Part shown: in pieces, positions 1 to 8,130 of the stretch
How the letters are laid out: every line of letters starts with the position of its first letter
How positions within the stretch are numbered: the first letter of the stretch is position 1
Source: Acidobacteriota bacterium
GTDB taxonomy: Bacteria; Acidobacteriota; Vicinamibacteria; Marinacidobacterales; Marinacidobacteraceae
Assembly (NCBI GenBank): GCA_022822745.1
Contig: JAJEAO010000038.1
Coordinates: 1-46,850, forward strand
Reading direction: 5' to 3'
Length of the DNA: 46,850 nt
Position numbers and translations under genes: made by a program
The notes under the pieces: generated by a model
What the model saw: the letters and a program-made list of their open reading frames with translations, nothing else
Databases searched by the model: none
Told to the model about the DNA's origin: nothing

Positions 1-1
1 A

Positions 2-286
2 GTCTGGTACAACACCGAACGGCCCCACCAGAGCCTCGACGGCGAAGTCCCCATGGCCGTCCTCGCCAGAGAGGCGGAGCTCCGCGAAGACCGGCCCCTC
101 TACCGGCCGCCACCCCCGCCGCGCACCAGAACCCGCACCTCCGCCCTTGTTGCCGGCGCCCAACCGACTCGACCTCCCCGTCCCCGTCTCGGGAAGCCTC
201 CACCCCCTCCCGGAATCCCCCAATGCCAAAGAGGGTGGGCCCGTACATTCGAGGTAGCCCATATACTCCTGGCGAGAGCCCGCCCC
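2..286 (+). pseudogene. C-terminal end of a DDE transposase/integrase, cut by the window edge
   Basis: The frame opening at base 2 begins with residues VWYNTERPHQSLDG. This is the signature just after the last catalytic Glu of rve/DDE integrase-core transposases such as IS3 and its relatives. After about 45 residues it turns into a Pro/Arg-rich tail with no family resemblance. The frame has no stop until 601, so it runs into the next small gene; the true transposase end cannot be placed and 286 is a practical limit. The catalytic domain lies outside the window, so I cannot say whether the element is intact. The other mobile remnants up to 1078 suggest an old insertion zone. Confidence 0.6.
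262..267 (+). promoter_or_regulatory. -10-like box TATACT
   Basis: TATACT matches the bacterial -10 consensus at five of six positions. It lies 19 nt before the ATG at 287, in otherwise GC-rich DNA. No convincing -35 was seen. It supports the small membrane protein having its own start rather than being the tail of the transposase frame. Confidence 0.4.
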
Positions 287-601
287 ATGCCGTCCACCTC
301 CGAATCCGCTCCGCCCGCCCCGGCCCCGTCGCCGGGCTGGTCGTTCATGCGCCGCCACGGACTCGAAGCAGCGATCCTCGCCGCCATCCTCGCATCCGGC
401 GCGATCCTCCGCGCCGACCTCCGCGCAGCCGCGACGGATCGTGCAGAGATCCGGGCAGAGATCCGCGCCGAAGTCGCCGCCATCCGGTCCGACCTCCAAT
501 CACTCGCCGCGAGAGTTGCTGATCTCGGGGAGAGGGTCGCCCGCATAGAGGGGGCCGTGCCCTTCCTCTCGCCCACGAAGAGCGACCAGTCCACCCGGTA
601 G
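287..601 (+). CDS. Small single-pass membrane protein with coiled coil
   Basis: A 104-residue hypothetical protein. After a Pro/Ser/Ala-rich start it has one hydrophobic segment (about residues 26-40, LEAAILAAILASGAILRA). A charged, heptad-like helix follows to about residue 90, with repeated RAEIRAEI units and a SLAARVADLGERVARIE stretch. This TM-plus-coiled-coil plan recurs in small proteins of uncertain function near mobile elements. The ATG at 287 is chosen because a TATACT box lies 19 nt upstream and the protein character changes there. The same frame is open upstream into the transposase tail, so a fusion is not excluded. Function is unknown. Confidence 0.55.
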   Translation: MPSTSESAPPAPAPSPGWSFMRRHGLEAAILAAILASGAILRADLRAAATDRAEIRAEIRAEVAAIRSDLQSLAARVADLGERVARIEGAVPFLSPTKSDQSTR

Positions 602-602
602 A

Positions 603-779
603 ACAAATCTCTGCGCTCATCTCATCCTGATCCACAAGACGCTCCGGGTCACTCCGGCGATGGAGGCGGGGCTGGATCACACGGTGCGGGATGCGGAGTG
701 GATCGTGGGGCTGGGGGACGAGCTGGCTCCGAAGCCCCGCCGGCCGAAGACCTACCGGAAGCGGCAGGTTTCAAACTGA
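603..779 (+). pseudogene. IS1-like transposase C-terminal remnant
   Basis: The frame ending in TGA at 777-779 reads IHKTLRVTPAMEAGL from about 630. This matches the IHKTLRVTPAMAAG motif near the C-terminus of IS1-type DDE transposases. It continues through DHTVRDAEWIVGL to a basic tail ending KTYRKRQVSN. Upstream of 627 the frame no longer resembles the family and no start is present. Only about 50 residues of the usual 200 or more remain, so this is a dead fragment. It abuts directly on the antitoxin fragment that starts at 782. Confidence 0.6.
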
Positions 780-781
780 GA

Positions 782-1078
782 CACTACCGGGCCGACGGCA
801 TCAGCATCAATCAGTTCGTGACGACGGCCGTAGCCGAGAAGCTCTCCGCCATGAAGACCGCCGCGTTCTTCGCTGACCGGAAAGCCCGAGCCGACATCGA
901 GGCCGCGCGCCGACTGTTGCGACGTGACGGGGGGCAGCCTCCGACGGCCGAAGACCGGATGCCGCAGGCGAGAATCCCCTCCGATGGCGCGCCCCGGGAG
1001 CCGTCGCCGTCACGGGCCGTGCCGACCCGCGGGGAGGCGAGTCTCGGGGAACGGCCTCGACCCGCTTCATCCCGATAG
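782..1078 (+). pseudogene. 3' half of a ribbon-helix-helix (HicB-type) antitoxin gene
   Basis: From 782 the frame reads GISINQFVTTAVAEKLSA, the second helix of ribbon-helix-helix antitoxins usually annotated as HicB family. It goes on with a TAAFFADRKAR segment and a DGGQPPTAEDRMP tail like the C-terminal tails of that family. The first beta strand and helix are missing and the upstream bases belong to the IS1-like remnant, so the 5' half appears lost or replaced by the element. After about residue 60 the sequence becomes Pro/Arg-rich before the stop at 1076-1078. No toxin partner is visible. An in-frame ATG at 698 lies in the IS remnant and is unlikely to be a real start. Confidence 0.55.
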
Positions 1079-1177
1079 CCCTCAGCAGGCGGAGGGAGCG
1101 GCGACAGCACTCGAATTCCTGCCCGATAGCCCGGGTCGAGGCGTGACCGGATCCGCCAGGAACGTCAAGCAGGAACG

Positions 1178-2779
1178 TCAAGGCTGCCGGAGCGCGTCCT
1201 TCGCCCGATCGAGCAGCTCCCGGTCGTAGTCCCGGAAGTTCTCCCGGGTGAGCGGGATCAGAACATCGGGGAGAACGGGGTTGCCTTCGAGGATGGCGGT
1301 GTCGGGTCGCAGCGTGTGTCCGATGTTCCACATGAACTCGACGACCGGGCGGTCGGTCCCGGGGAAGACCAGGACTTCCTCGTGCTCCCAGGTGTTGCTG
1401 TAGCCGCCCGTGGGCATACCGATGATGGTCGCGAGGTCGCTCCCCGCGAACATCGAAACGAACTGGTCGAGGTGCGAACCGCCGTGGGGCCCCCCGAGGA
1501 TCACGGTCCGACCCCGGAAATGCACCGGCGCAGGCTGCAGGATCCCGCCGGAATCGCGCGGCAGGTGGGCCAGCTTGAACGGCGTCGGCGGCGTGTAGTC
1601 GTCGCCGCGACGGATCGCCTCGGCGGCGTCGGTCCGCGCCCATTCGATCAGCCAGCTCCGGCTCAGGTTCAGGCCGAAGATGTCGGGCGCGTTCGCGTCC
1701 ACCTCGAGGTTCTGGAACCGCTCGACGAGTTCAATGCCCGCGTCACTCAGGCGAACGTTCCCGAAGGTCGTGCGGAACGGCCGACTCACGAGCCGCTGGA
1801 TCGCGTAGGCGCCGTGCGAACCGCCGCTGCTCCCCCGGACATCGAGGATCAGGTCGCGGTCGAGGAGGTCTTCCGCCTCGGCGAGCTCCATCAGATCCAT
1901 GACGTCCTGGATGAGCGAGAACTCGAAATCCAGCCAGCGGAGCAGGACGATTCGGTCGGCCTCACTCGCGTACACGTGGAAGTTCTCGCGCTCGAAGAGC
2001 TTCTCGAATCCCGTGTAGTCGGGCTCCGGTTCGAGGCAGTGCGTGGCGCAGTCGCCGTAGGGGAGTGACACGTCGTAGGCATCACCCGACTCGCTCTCGA
2101 GGGAGAGGTTCAGGGTTTCGCCGTAGAGATCGAGCGGGACGTTCGGGACGATCCGCGGCAGTTCCCGCGCCATGTGCCAGAGGAGTCCGGGGCGAGACGA
2201 GTGGCGAACCCAGCCGGTGAACTCCTCGACGTACTCCGGAACGGTCCGGCCGTTGACCGCCACGATCCGATCCCCGGGTGCCGGTCGGGAGACGCCTTCC
2301 CCGACCCGGGCGATGAAGAAGGACGGCTGCTCGGGATCGGCGAAATCCGGCAGCACCAGGATCGCCGCCGCGAGATCGGGCGCTTCCGGGACCGCGAGCC
2401 CGCCTTCGACCGGTCGGACGCTCAGATGCCGGTCGCGCCGGGCGTTGCTCAGCCGGACCAGCGCGTAGTAGAGCTCGGCCTCGGTCTCCGACGCGATGAA
2501 CTCGGCCCGGAGGCTCCGCATGTCGTCGAGCGGGGAGTAGCCGAGGTTCGCCTCCTTGAGCGGCGAGAACGCCGCCCGTCGCTCGGTCTTCTCGACGATC
2601 TCGTCGAAGAGCGCCTCCAACTGGGCCCGGGAGGCCTCCAGCGGAACCCGGGGCAGCTCCCGCATGACCGGCCCCGGCGCCCCGCACGACGTCGTGACCA
2701 CCAGCGCACTCGAAACTGCCGCCGCAGTCAGCCACGACCTCGTTGCTCCCCAGACTCCGATCCTCGTAAACTGCCTCAC
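1178..2779 (-). CDS. S41-family-like peptidase, putative lipoprotein
   Basis: 533 residues from a GTG start. The N-terminus has a hydrophobic stretch ending at TTSC (Cys32), a lipobox-like site, so the protein is probably exported and lipidated. A PDZ-like segment (GDRIVAVNGRTVPEYV) is followed by LILDVRGSSGGSHGAYAI, the core beta-loop typical of S41 C-terminal processing/tricorn-type peptidases. Near the end VILGGPHGGSHLDQFVSMF may hold the nucleophile Ser. The catalytic pattern is not canonical, so an inactive or divergent member is possible. The longer frame to 2920 is non-descript and TATAGT lies 7 nt before GTG2779, hence this start. The gene is divergent from DUF429 and convergent with the 5' remnants. 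Confidence 0.75.
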   Translation of the reverse strand: MRQFTRIGVWGATRSWLTAAAVSSALVVTTSCGAPGPVMRELPRVPLEASRAQLEALFDEIVEKTERRAAFSPLKEANLGYSPLDDMRSLRAEFIASETEAELYYALVRLSNARRDRHLSVRPVEGGLAVPEAPDLAAAILVLPDFADPEQPSFFIARVGEGVSRPAPGDRIVAVNGRTVPEYVEEFTGWVRHSSRPGLLWHMARELPRIVPNVPLDLYGETLNLSLESESGDAYDVSLPYGDCATHCLEPEPDYTGFEKLFERENFHVYASEADRIVLLRWLDFEFSLIQDVMDLMELAEAEDLLDRDLILDVRGSSGGSHGAYAIQRLVSRPFRTTFGNVRLSDAGIELVERFQNLEVDANAPDIFGLNLSRSWLIEWARTDAAEAIRRGDDYTPPTPFKLAHLPRDSGGILQPAPVHFRGRTVILGGPHGGSHLDQFVSMFAGSDLATIIGMPTGGYSNTWEHEEVLVFPGTDRPVVEFMWNIGHTLRPDTAILEGNPVLPDVLIPLTRENFRDYDRELLDRAKDALRQP

Positions 2780-2786
2780 GGCCTTG

Positions 2787-2792
2787 ACTATA
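2787..2792 (-). promoter_or_regulatory. -10-like box TATAGT for the S41-like gene (leaderless spacing)
   Basis: On the minus strand TATAGT is followed by 7 nt (CAAGGCC) and then GTG. With normal -10 to start-site spacing the transcript would begin at or next to the start codon. No better Shine-Dalgarno placement is seen. Several other genes in this window show the same arrangement. Confidence 0.45.
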
Positions 2793-2969
2793 CGGGAGGC
2801 GGGCTCTGCCGAGCCCGAGATCCAGACCGCCGCCGCGTCTGCAGAGGGGGTGGGCGAGAACCCCCGCTGTGACTCCACTGGCTGAGTCCAGAGACTCAAT
2901 GACGAGCCCCGCAGCCCCATTTCCGCGTCAGCTCGCGTTGGACCGAAACAACGAATACCGCCGGCCTCA

Positions 2970-2978
2970 TGCTACCAT
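2970..2978 (+). promoter_or_regulatory. Extended -10-like box TGCTACCAT upstream of DUF429
   Basis: A TG-N-TACCAT element lies about 40 nt before the preferred ATG at 3017 in the 237-base divergent region between the S41-like gene and DUF429. No clear -35 is present. The remaining intergenic bases show no gene-like frame. Confidence 0.3.
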
Positions 2979-3016
2979 GGAGCACATCTTGCTTCCCTTC
3001 TAGGCTTGGAGTCTTC

Positions 3017-3877
3017 ATGCTGCCAACCGTAACCCACGCATTGACCAACACGATCATTTTCGGCTTTGATTCTGCGTGGTCTGACAGATCTCCGGGTGCC
3101 ATCTGCTCGCTGAGGCTTGACTCCGCCGGACACATGTCGTTCGAGGAACCCCAGCTCGTCAGATTTGACTTTGACGACAAGGTCATCGCCTACATCGATG
3201 AGCGTAAGGAGTCCTATGCCCGCGCAGTCGTTGCCATCGACCAGCCGACCGTGGTTCCGAACGCTTCTGGAATGCGTCCCGTTGAACGTGTTGCAGCCTC
3301 TCCCGTGAGTTATGCGGGAGGTGGCGTTCAGCCAGCCTACACAGGTGGAAACAAAGCCGCCATGTTCGGTGACGAGGCACCCATCTGGCGCTTCAAGGCA
3401 AGTCTCGGGGCTAATGACGATCCGGAGCAGGCGAGGGACGAGAGCCGTGGCTTGTTCTTGGTCGAGGTTTTTCCAGCTCTTGCGCTTCTCGGTCTCGACG
3501 ACAGGTTCTCTGATCACAAGTGCGCACCGAAGTACAACCCAAGGAACAAGAAGTTCAAGACAAAGGACTGGAACCGAGTCATCGACACGCTGACCACCAG
3601 CGCTGAAGGCCTAGGTCTCGTGGAGTGCGCCGAGTGGTGCTCTGGAATGCGTACCGATACGAAGCCGACGAAGGCCACTCAGGACAAGCTGGACTCCGTC
3701 ATCTGCGCCTTGGTCGGCTACATCTGGATCGCCTGCGCGAAGACCGATTCGATCATGCTCGGTAATCTAGAGACTGGTTACATGGTGACGCCCGCGTCCC
3801 CCGAGGTAACGGAGCGGCTCCGGGCCAAGGCGACGAAGCTGGATCTGCGGTGCACCGGTGGCCATACAGCCGATTAG
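3017..3877 (+). CDS. DUF429 family protein (predicted RNase H-like nuclease fold)
   Basis: 286 residues from ATG 3017. An upstream in-frame ATG at 2969 would add 16 poorly structured residues. Features of DUF429 are visible: an initial strand with an acidic residue (IIFGFDSAWSD), AIDQPTVVPNASGMRPVE in the second conserved block, a Gly-rich YAGGGVQPAYTGG loop, LFLVEVFPALALL, and a K/N-rich segment before DKLDSVICALVGYIWIA. The family is predicted to have an RNase H-like fold; its substrate is not known. Base composition is clearly lower in GC than the neighbours (sampled lines about 50-58 percent), which points to recent transfer. A DUF1828 gene follows 68 bases downstream on the same strand. 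Confidence 0.75.
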   Translation: MLPTVTHALTNTIIFGFDSAWSDRSPGAICSLRLDSAGHMSFEEPQLVRFDFDDKVIAYIDERKESYARAVVAIDQPTVVPNASGMRPVERVAASPVSYAGGGVQPAYTGGNKAAMFGDEAPIWRFKASLGANDDPEQARDESRGLFLVEVFPALALLGLDDRFSDHKCAPKYNPRNKKFKTKDWNRVIDTLTTSAEGLGLVECAEWCSGMRTDTKPTKATQDKLDSVICALVGYIWIACAKTDSIMLGNLETGYMVTPASPEVTERLRAKATKLDLRCTGGHTAD

Positions 3878-3945
3878 GTGGAGAATCGCCCCCGCGTCGG
3901 ACCATTCTACTACTTATTGTTGCCGTTCTGCCTAGGGATCCCGCT

Positions 3946-4725
3946 ATGTCTCTTGACGAGGTGTGCGCCGCCGTTCGCCGCGGGATCCCGAATCTCTATA
4001 CGTGCGCCCCGGGACCCGAGTCATCGGTACGCATCCGTACGCCCCTCATGTATCCGGACGGTGGCCTCGTGGATCTCTTTGCCCTTGACCGGCCGAGTGG
4101 CTTGCTGCTGACGGACTTTGGCGAGACTCTCGGATGGCTCGGCCTGCAGTCGGCGAGCGGGAAGCGCACCGCCAGACAGGACCGGCTCGTGTCCGACACC
4201 TGCCGCGGCCTCGCGGTCGGCCTGGAGCACGGAGAGATCCTTCTGCGAGGCGTCAAGCCCGACGACCTCGCGGATGCGGTGCAGCGACTGGCGCTGGCTG
4301 CTGTTCGAGTGTCCGACCTCTGGTTCACGCTGCGGAGCCGGGCGGCGGAATCGGCTGCGGAGGAAGTCTCCAAGTGGCTGGAGGAGCGCCGGATCCCCTT
4401 CGAGCGACGCGTGATGGAGACCGGCAGATCCGGCCAGAGATGGAGGGTGGACTTCCGCACCCGCACCGTGGACCGCCGAGCCCTCCTGTTCCTGCTGAGC
4501 ACGGGCGCCTCGGGAGCTGCGCGACGAATCGCCGAACACGTGCTCGCTGGCTGCGTGGACCTGAGCCACCTCAGGCGGCAGAGCGGCCGGGTCGCGCTCG
4601 TATCCCTCTTCGACGACACGGCCGATGTGTGGCGGGCCGAGGACTTCGCCCTCGTCGAGCAGAGATCCACGGTCGCGCGGTGGTCCCGGCCGGACGAACT
4701 CGAGGCCATCCTGCGCGCGGCCTGA
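3946..4725 (+). CDS. DUF1828 domain-containing protein
   Basis: 259 residues. The N-terminal half carries the DUF1828 pattern: VRIRTPLMYPDGGLVDLFAL followed by GLLLTDFGETLGWLGL, in which a TP-x-DG strand and a TD-x-GET turn are the most conserved parts. The C-terminal half (from about residue 140) is charged, with an RRIPFERRVMETG segment and an alpha/beta-like core, and could be a DUF1829-like partner domain. The ATG at 3946 is chosen because the longer frame from 3850 overlaps the DUF429 end and is low complexity. The gene sits in the same orientation just after DUF429 and looks co-transferred with it. The biochemical role of DUF1828 is unknown; it often occurs in accessory loci. Confidence 0.7.
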   Translation: MSLDEVCAAVRRGIPNLYTCAPGPESSVRIRTPLMYPDGGLVDLFALDRPSGLLLTDFGETLGWLGLQSASGKRTARQDRLVSDTCRGLAVGLEHGEILLRGVKPDDLADAVQRLALAAVRVSDLWFTLRSRAAESAAEEVSKWLEERRIPFERRVMETGRSGQRWRVDFRTRTVDRRALLFLLSTGASGAARRIAEHVLAGCVDLSHLRRQSGRVALVSLFDDTADVWRAEDFALVEQRSTVARWSRPDELEAILRAA

Positions 4726-4832
4726 CCCCATCCGGCGCCGTCCGAGCCTCCGGCGGGATCCGGCGCGCCGGGAGATTCCCGGCTGCGACGGGTCAGGTGA
4801 GAGACTTGCCGGGTGAGGAGGCCGATCCCATC

Positions 4833-7457
4833 ATGAGGTCCATCCCGGCGCTACCCACCCTTGGCATTCTGATCTGCGGGATCGTCGCCGCGCTTCTGCT
4901 TCTCCCGGCGACGGCGGCCTCCGGTCAGCCGAGCGGCGCCATCGAGGGCTCGGTCACCGACGTGGGGGGCGACGCCCTCCCCGGCGTGGTGATCACCCTG
5001 ACCAGCGCCACCGGCGACAGCTCGGAGCACGTCACCCGCGGGAACGGCTCCTACGCCATCGAGGGTCTCCCCGCCGGGGAGTACCGGATCACGGCGACGC
5101 TGCCGGGATTCGAGGCGGTCGAGATCCCCGTGGTCGTCGTGTCGGGGGAGACCACGAGGGCTCCGATCATCCTGCAGATCGCCCGGCTCCTCGAGGCCGT
5201 CAGCGTGGTGGCGGAAGAACCCCGCACGTTCGCGCGGAACGTCGTCGCCGAACCGATGAGGATGCAGCAGTCGAACATCACGAGCATCACTTCGGTCGTG
5301 GACAACCTCCCCGGGGTCTCGGTCCAGGAGGGAGACGCTTACGGCTTCGACGACTGGTCGAGCAACGTCGCCGTCCGCGGCTTCCAGGTGACGGTCAGCG
5401 AGGCGCAGATCGGCACCACGATTGACGGATTTCCGAACGGCACGTCCGACTACTTCAGCGGCGCCAAGGCGAACCGGTTCATCGACCCCATGAATCTCGG
5501 TGGAGTCGAGGTGTCTCAGGGAACGGCCGACATCGCCTCCCGATCGGTCGAGGCGCTGGGCGGCACCTTCGACTACCGGACGGACGACCCCGCGCCGGAG
5601 CGAGGCTATCTTGCATCCGTCACCCTCGGTGAGAACGAAGCTCAGCGTTTCGCCGTGCGGATCGACACCGGGTCCCTCTTCGGCAGCGAGGAGACCCGAG
5701 CCTGGTTCGCCGCGATCCGCCAGGAGGCGACCGACTGGGTCGAGGGGTCAGCGCAGAACGAGCGGGAACACGTCGCCGCCAAGCTGGTCTCTTCGCGCGG
5801 CCTCCTCGACCTCGCGGGCTACTTCTCCTACGACAGCATCCACGAGGAGGTCTATCAGCGGCTCTACAGCGACGCCGATTTCCGGGCGAACCCGCGGTGG
5901 GACCGTCTGATCGGCGACTGGCCCGGGGTGCCCTATCTGAACCAGTTCTACCGACGAGGCTGGCAGACCCGGCGAAACAACATGCTCGCCTACCTGAAGG
6001 CGGAATGGGCCTTCACCGACGTGAACACGCTGAGTCTGGGCGCCTATCTCCATCGAAACCGGGGCAGCGGCTCCTGGATGCCTCCGTTCCTCGTGGACGT
6101 GACCGACGATGGCGCGGGACCGGCGTCGGAACTCGAGAGCGGCGCCGAAGTGCGCGGCGGTTCGCAGCTCGGCCTGATCCGGTTCGTGAATCCGGACGGC
6201 GTCGCGGTGGGTCCGGTCGCCGGATGCGCCTCCTCCTACATCTTCAACTACTACGGATCGGGCGGCCCGGAAGTGGACCCGGCATGCCATCCCGGCGCGA
6301 CGGCAGTGCAGTCGTACCGCGAGAGCCACTACGGCAAGGATCGTCTCGGCGTGACTCTGGACGAGGCCTGGTTCACGACGATCGGCGAGGCTGGCAGCAA
6401 CCTGCGCGCGGGCGTCTGGTACGAGGCCTCGCATCGGGACCTCGGAAGGGACTGGCACCGCGTCCTGGATCCAACGCTCAGCTTCGAGTGGAACAAGCAG
6501 GCGTACTGGCGCCAGTACGAGTGGAACTTCCCTCAGAGCGTGTTCAAGTGGTATCTGGAGGAGACGCTCTACATCGGGCCGCTGACCGTCAGCGGCGGCG
6601 TCAAGCAGTTCCTCGTGGACGTGTCGCGCGAAGACGAGTTCGGCGTGGATCCGGACCTTTCCGTGGATTCCGACTCGGAGTTGCTGTTCTCGGGCGGAGT
6701 CACCTACTCCACGCCCGTCGAAGGCCTCGACCTGTTCGCGGGCTACGCCCAGAACTTCAAGGCGATCAGCAGCACGCTGCTCGAAGTGCCGGGCCGAAGC
6801 CTCGACTTTCTCGAGCCGGAAACCGCTTCGAACACCGACGTCGGACTTCAGTATTCCGGGGACCGGGTCGCGCTCAGCGCCACCTGGTACTCCATCGCCT
6901 TCGAGAACCGGATCTTCTATCTCGGTCCCCAGTCCTCCGCGGGACCGAATTACCTCATCCCCGGCGGGGGCGCCTACTTCAATGCAGGCGGGATCGACAC
7001 GAGCGGCGTCGAACTGTCGGCCACCGTGCGGATCCCGCTTCAGACAGCGTTCTATTCGGCGTTCACCTGGAATGACTCGACCTACCTCGGCGCCGGCGAT
7101 CCGCTGGTGGACGCGAACCAGGGCATCGTCGCCGGGACCGCCGTCACCGGTGCTCCATCGCGGCTCCTCGTTCTGTCGCTGGACCGAAGCGGGTCGCTCG
7201 GCGCCGGGCTGACCGCGAAGTACACGTCCTCGCGCCGCGTGAGCCTCACCGCGGACTGGACTGCGGACGCCTACTGGCTCGTGGACGCCTACCTCAGCTT
7301 CTCGGGCGCAGCGCTCGGCAAGGCGTTCCGCGCCACGGAGTTCTCGATCGTGGCGAACAACCTCCTCGACCAGGCCTACCTCTCCGCCATCACCGAGAAC
7401 GCTGCCTGGCTCGGCGCTCCGCGCACCGTCTCGGTCACCGCGACCCTCTCGTTCTGA
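4833..7457 (+). CDS. TonB-dependent receptor with N-terminal carboxypeptidase-regulatory-like domain
   Basis: 874 residues. A signal peptide (about 1-31, hydrophobic core GIVAALLLLPATAASG) is followed by a CarboxypepD_reg-like Ig fold (GAIEGSVTDVGGDALPGV to about residue 115). The plug domain comes next (NITSITSVVDNLPGVSVQEG, VAVRGFQV, TIDGFPNG), then a long outer-membrane beta barrel. The protein ends in ...TVSVTATLSF; the terminal Phe is the usual BAM recognition residue. It should import an energised ligand across the outer membrane with TonB/ExbBD, which are not in this window. The ligand cannot be told; no SusD-like partner is present. GTGAGGAG about 12 nt upstream is a possible ribosome site. 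The frame is open far upstream but that part reads as a shadow of the DUF1828 gene. Confidence 0.9.
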   Translation: MRSIPALPTLGILICGIVAALLLLPATAASGQPSGAIEGSVTDVGGDALPGVVITLTSATGDSSEHVTRGNGSYAIEGLPAGEYRITATLPGFEAVEIPVVVVSGETTRAPIILQIARLLEAVSVVAEEPRTFARNVVAEPMRMQQSNITSITSVVDNLPGVSVQEGDAYGFDDWSSNVAVRGFQVTVSEAQIGTTIDGFPNGTSDYFSGAKANRFIDPMNLGGVEVSQGTADIASRSVEALGGTFDYRTDDPAPERGYLASVTLGENEAQRFAVRIDTGSLFGSEETRAWFAAIRQEATDWVEGSAQNEREHVAAKLVSSRGLLDLAGYFSYDSIHEEVYQRLYSDADFRANPRWDRLIGDWPGVPYLNQFYRRGWQTRRNNMLAYLKAEWAFTDVNTLSLGAYLHRNRGSGSWMPPFLVDVTDDGAGPASELESGAEVRGGSQLGLIRFVNPDGVAVGPVAGCASSYIFNYYGSGGPEVDPACHPGATAVQSYRESHYGKDRLGVTLDEAWFTTIGEAGSNLRAGVWYEASHRDLGRDWHRVLDPTLSFEWNKQAYWRQYEWNFPQSVFKWYLEETLYIGPLTVSGGVKQFLVDVSREDEFGVDPDLSVDSDSELLFSGGVTYSTPVEGLDLFAGYAQNFKAISSTLLEVPGRSLDFLEPETASNTDVGLQYSGDRVALSATWYSIAFENRIFYLGPQSSAGPNYLIPGGGAYFNAGGIDTSGVELSATVRIPLQTAFYSAFTWNDSTYLGAGDPLVDANQGIVAGTAVTGAPSRLLVLSLDRSGSLGAGLTAKYTSSRRVSLTADWTADAYWLVDAYLSFSGAALGKAFRATEFSIVANNLLDQAYLSAITENAAWLGAPRTVSVTATLSF

Positions 7458-7496
7458 GCTGTCGAGCCCGTTCCTCCGCCTCCGGGCGACTCTCTG

Positions 7497-8078
7497 ATGC
7501 CTGACTTCCCGATCCTCGCCGGCCAGATCGCGGGCGCGCTCTCGCTCCTGGCGTTCATCCCCTACATCGTCGCCATCCTGCGCGGCCAGACCCGCCCCAA
7601 CCGGGCGACGTGGTGGATCTGGACGGCCACCTCGGCGGTGCTGCTGGCCAGCTACTTCTTCTCGGGCGCCGAGACCACGATCTGGGTGCCGGCGAGCTAC
7701 TTCGCCGCGTCGTTCGTGACCGCGCTGCTGAGCATCCGCTACGGGGAAGGCGGCTCGACCCCCCTCGACCGGGGCTGTCTGGCGGGAGCCGGCGCGGGGC
7801 TGCTCGCGTGGTGGTGGTTCGACTCCCCGGTCGTGGCGCTCGTCATGGCGCTCGGCGTGGACCTCGCCGGGGCGCTTCCGACGATCCGGAAGGCGTGGGT
7901 CGCGCCCCACACGGAGGACCGGCTCGCGTGGGCGCTCTTCATCGCGGGAAACACCCTGAACCTGGTCGCGGTGGACCGGTGGGAGTTCGCCATCGCGATC
8001 TACCCGATCTACTTCTTCCTCGTCAGCGGAACGATCGCGCTGCTCGTCCTCCGGCCGCGAACCGGGTCGCCCGCCTGA
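7497..8078 (+). CDS. PQ-loop-like multi-pass membrane protein
   Basis: 193 residues with about seven hydrophobic segments. Two segments resemble PQ-loops. One is FIPYIVAILRGQTRPNRATW in the first helix pair. The other, after the fourth helix, is LPTIRKAWVAPHTEDRLAW; both have a conserved Pro and a Trp after a polar loop. This internal duplication is the layout of SWEET/PQ-loop transporters, though similarity is weak and no substrate can be inferred. The gene follows the TonB receptor by 39 bases and precedes the glutamine-synthetase-like gene by 52, in the same direction. A role in small-solute passage related to either neighbour is only a guess. Confidence 0.65.
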   Translation: MPDFPILAGQIAGALSLLAFIPYIVAILRGQTRPNRATWWIWTATSAVLLASYFFSGAETTIWVPASYFAASFVTALLSIRYGEGGSTPLDRGCLAGAGAGLLAWWWFDSPVVALVMALGVDLAGALPTIRKAWVAPHTEDRLAWALFIAGNTLNLVAVDRWEFAIAIYPIYFFLVSGTIALLVLRPRTGSPA

Positions 8079-8117
8079 TTCGGGCGCAGCGCCGGCTCTC
8101 GTCGCGCGGGCAAGTGG

Positions 8118-8123
8118 TACAAC
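8118..8123 (+). promoter_or_regulatory. -10-like box TACAAC, 7 nt before the GTG start
   Basis: TGG-TACAAC reads as an extended -10 and is followed by 7 nt and then GTG 8131. There is no Shine-Dalgarno sequence between them. This supports both the GTG start and a leaderless transcript for the ligase/ATPase/DUF4276 run. Confidence 0.45.
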
Positions 8124-8130
8124 GCCTCGC

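Noticed and set aside
4134..4832. Upstream extension of the first TonB receptor frame (233 codons)
   Set aside because: It overlaps the DUF1828 gene in another frame, and a normal signal peptide begins at ATG 4833.
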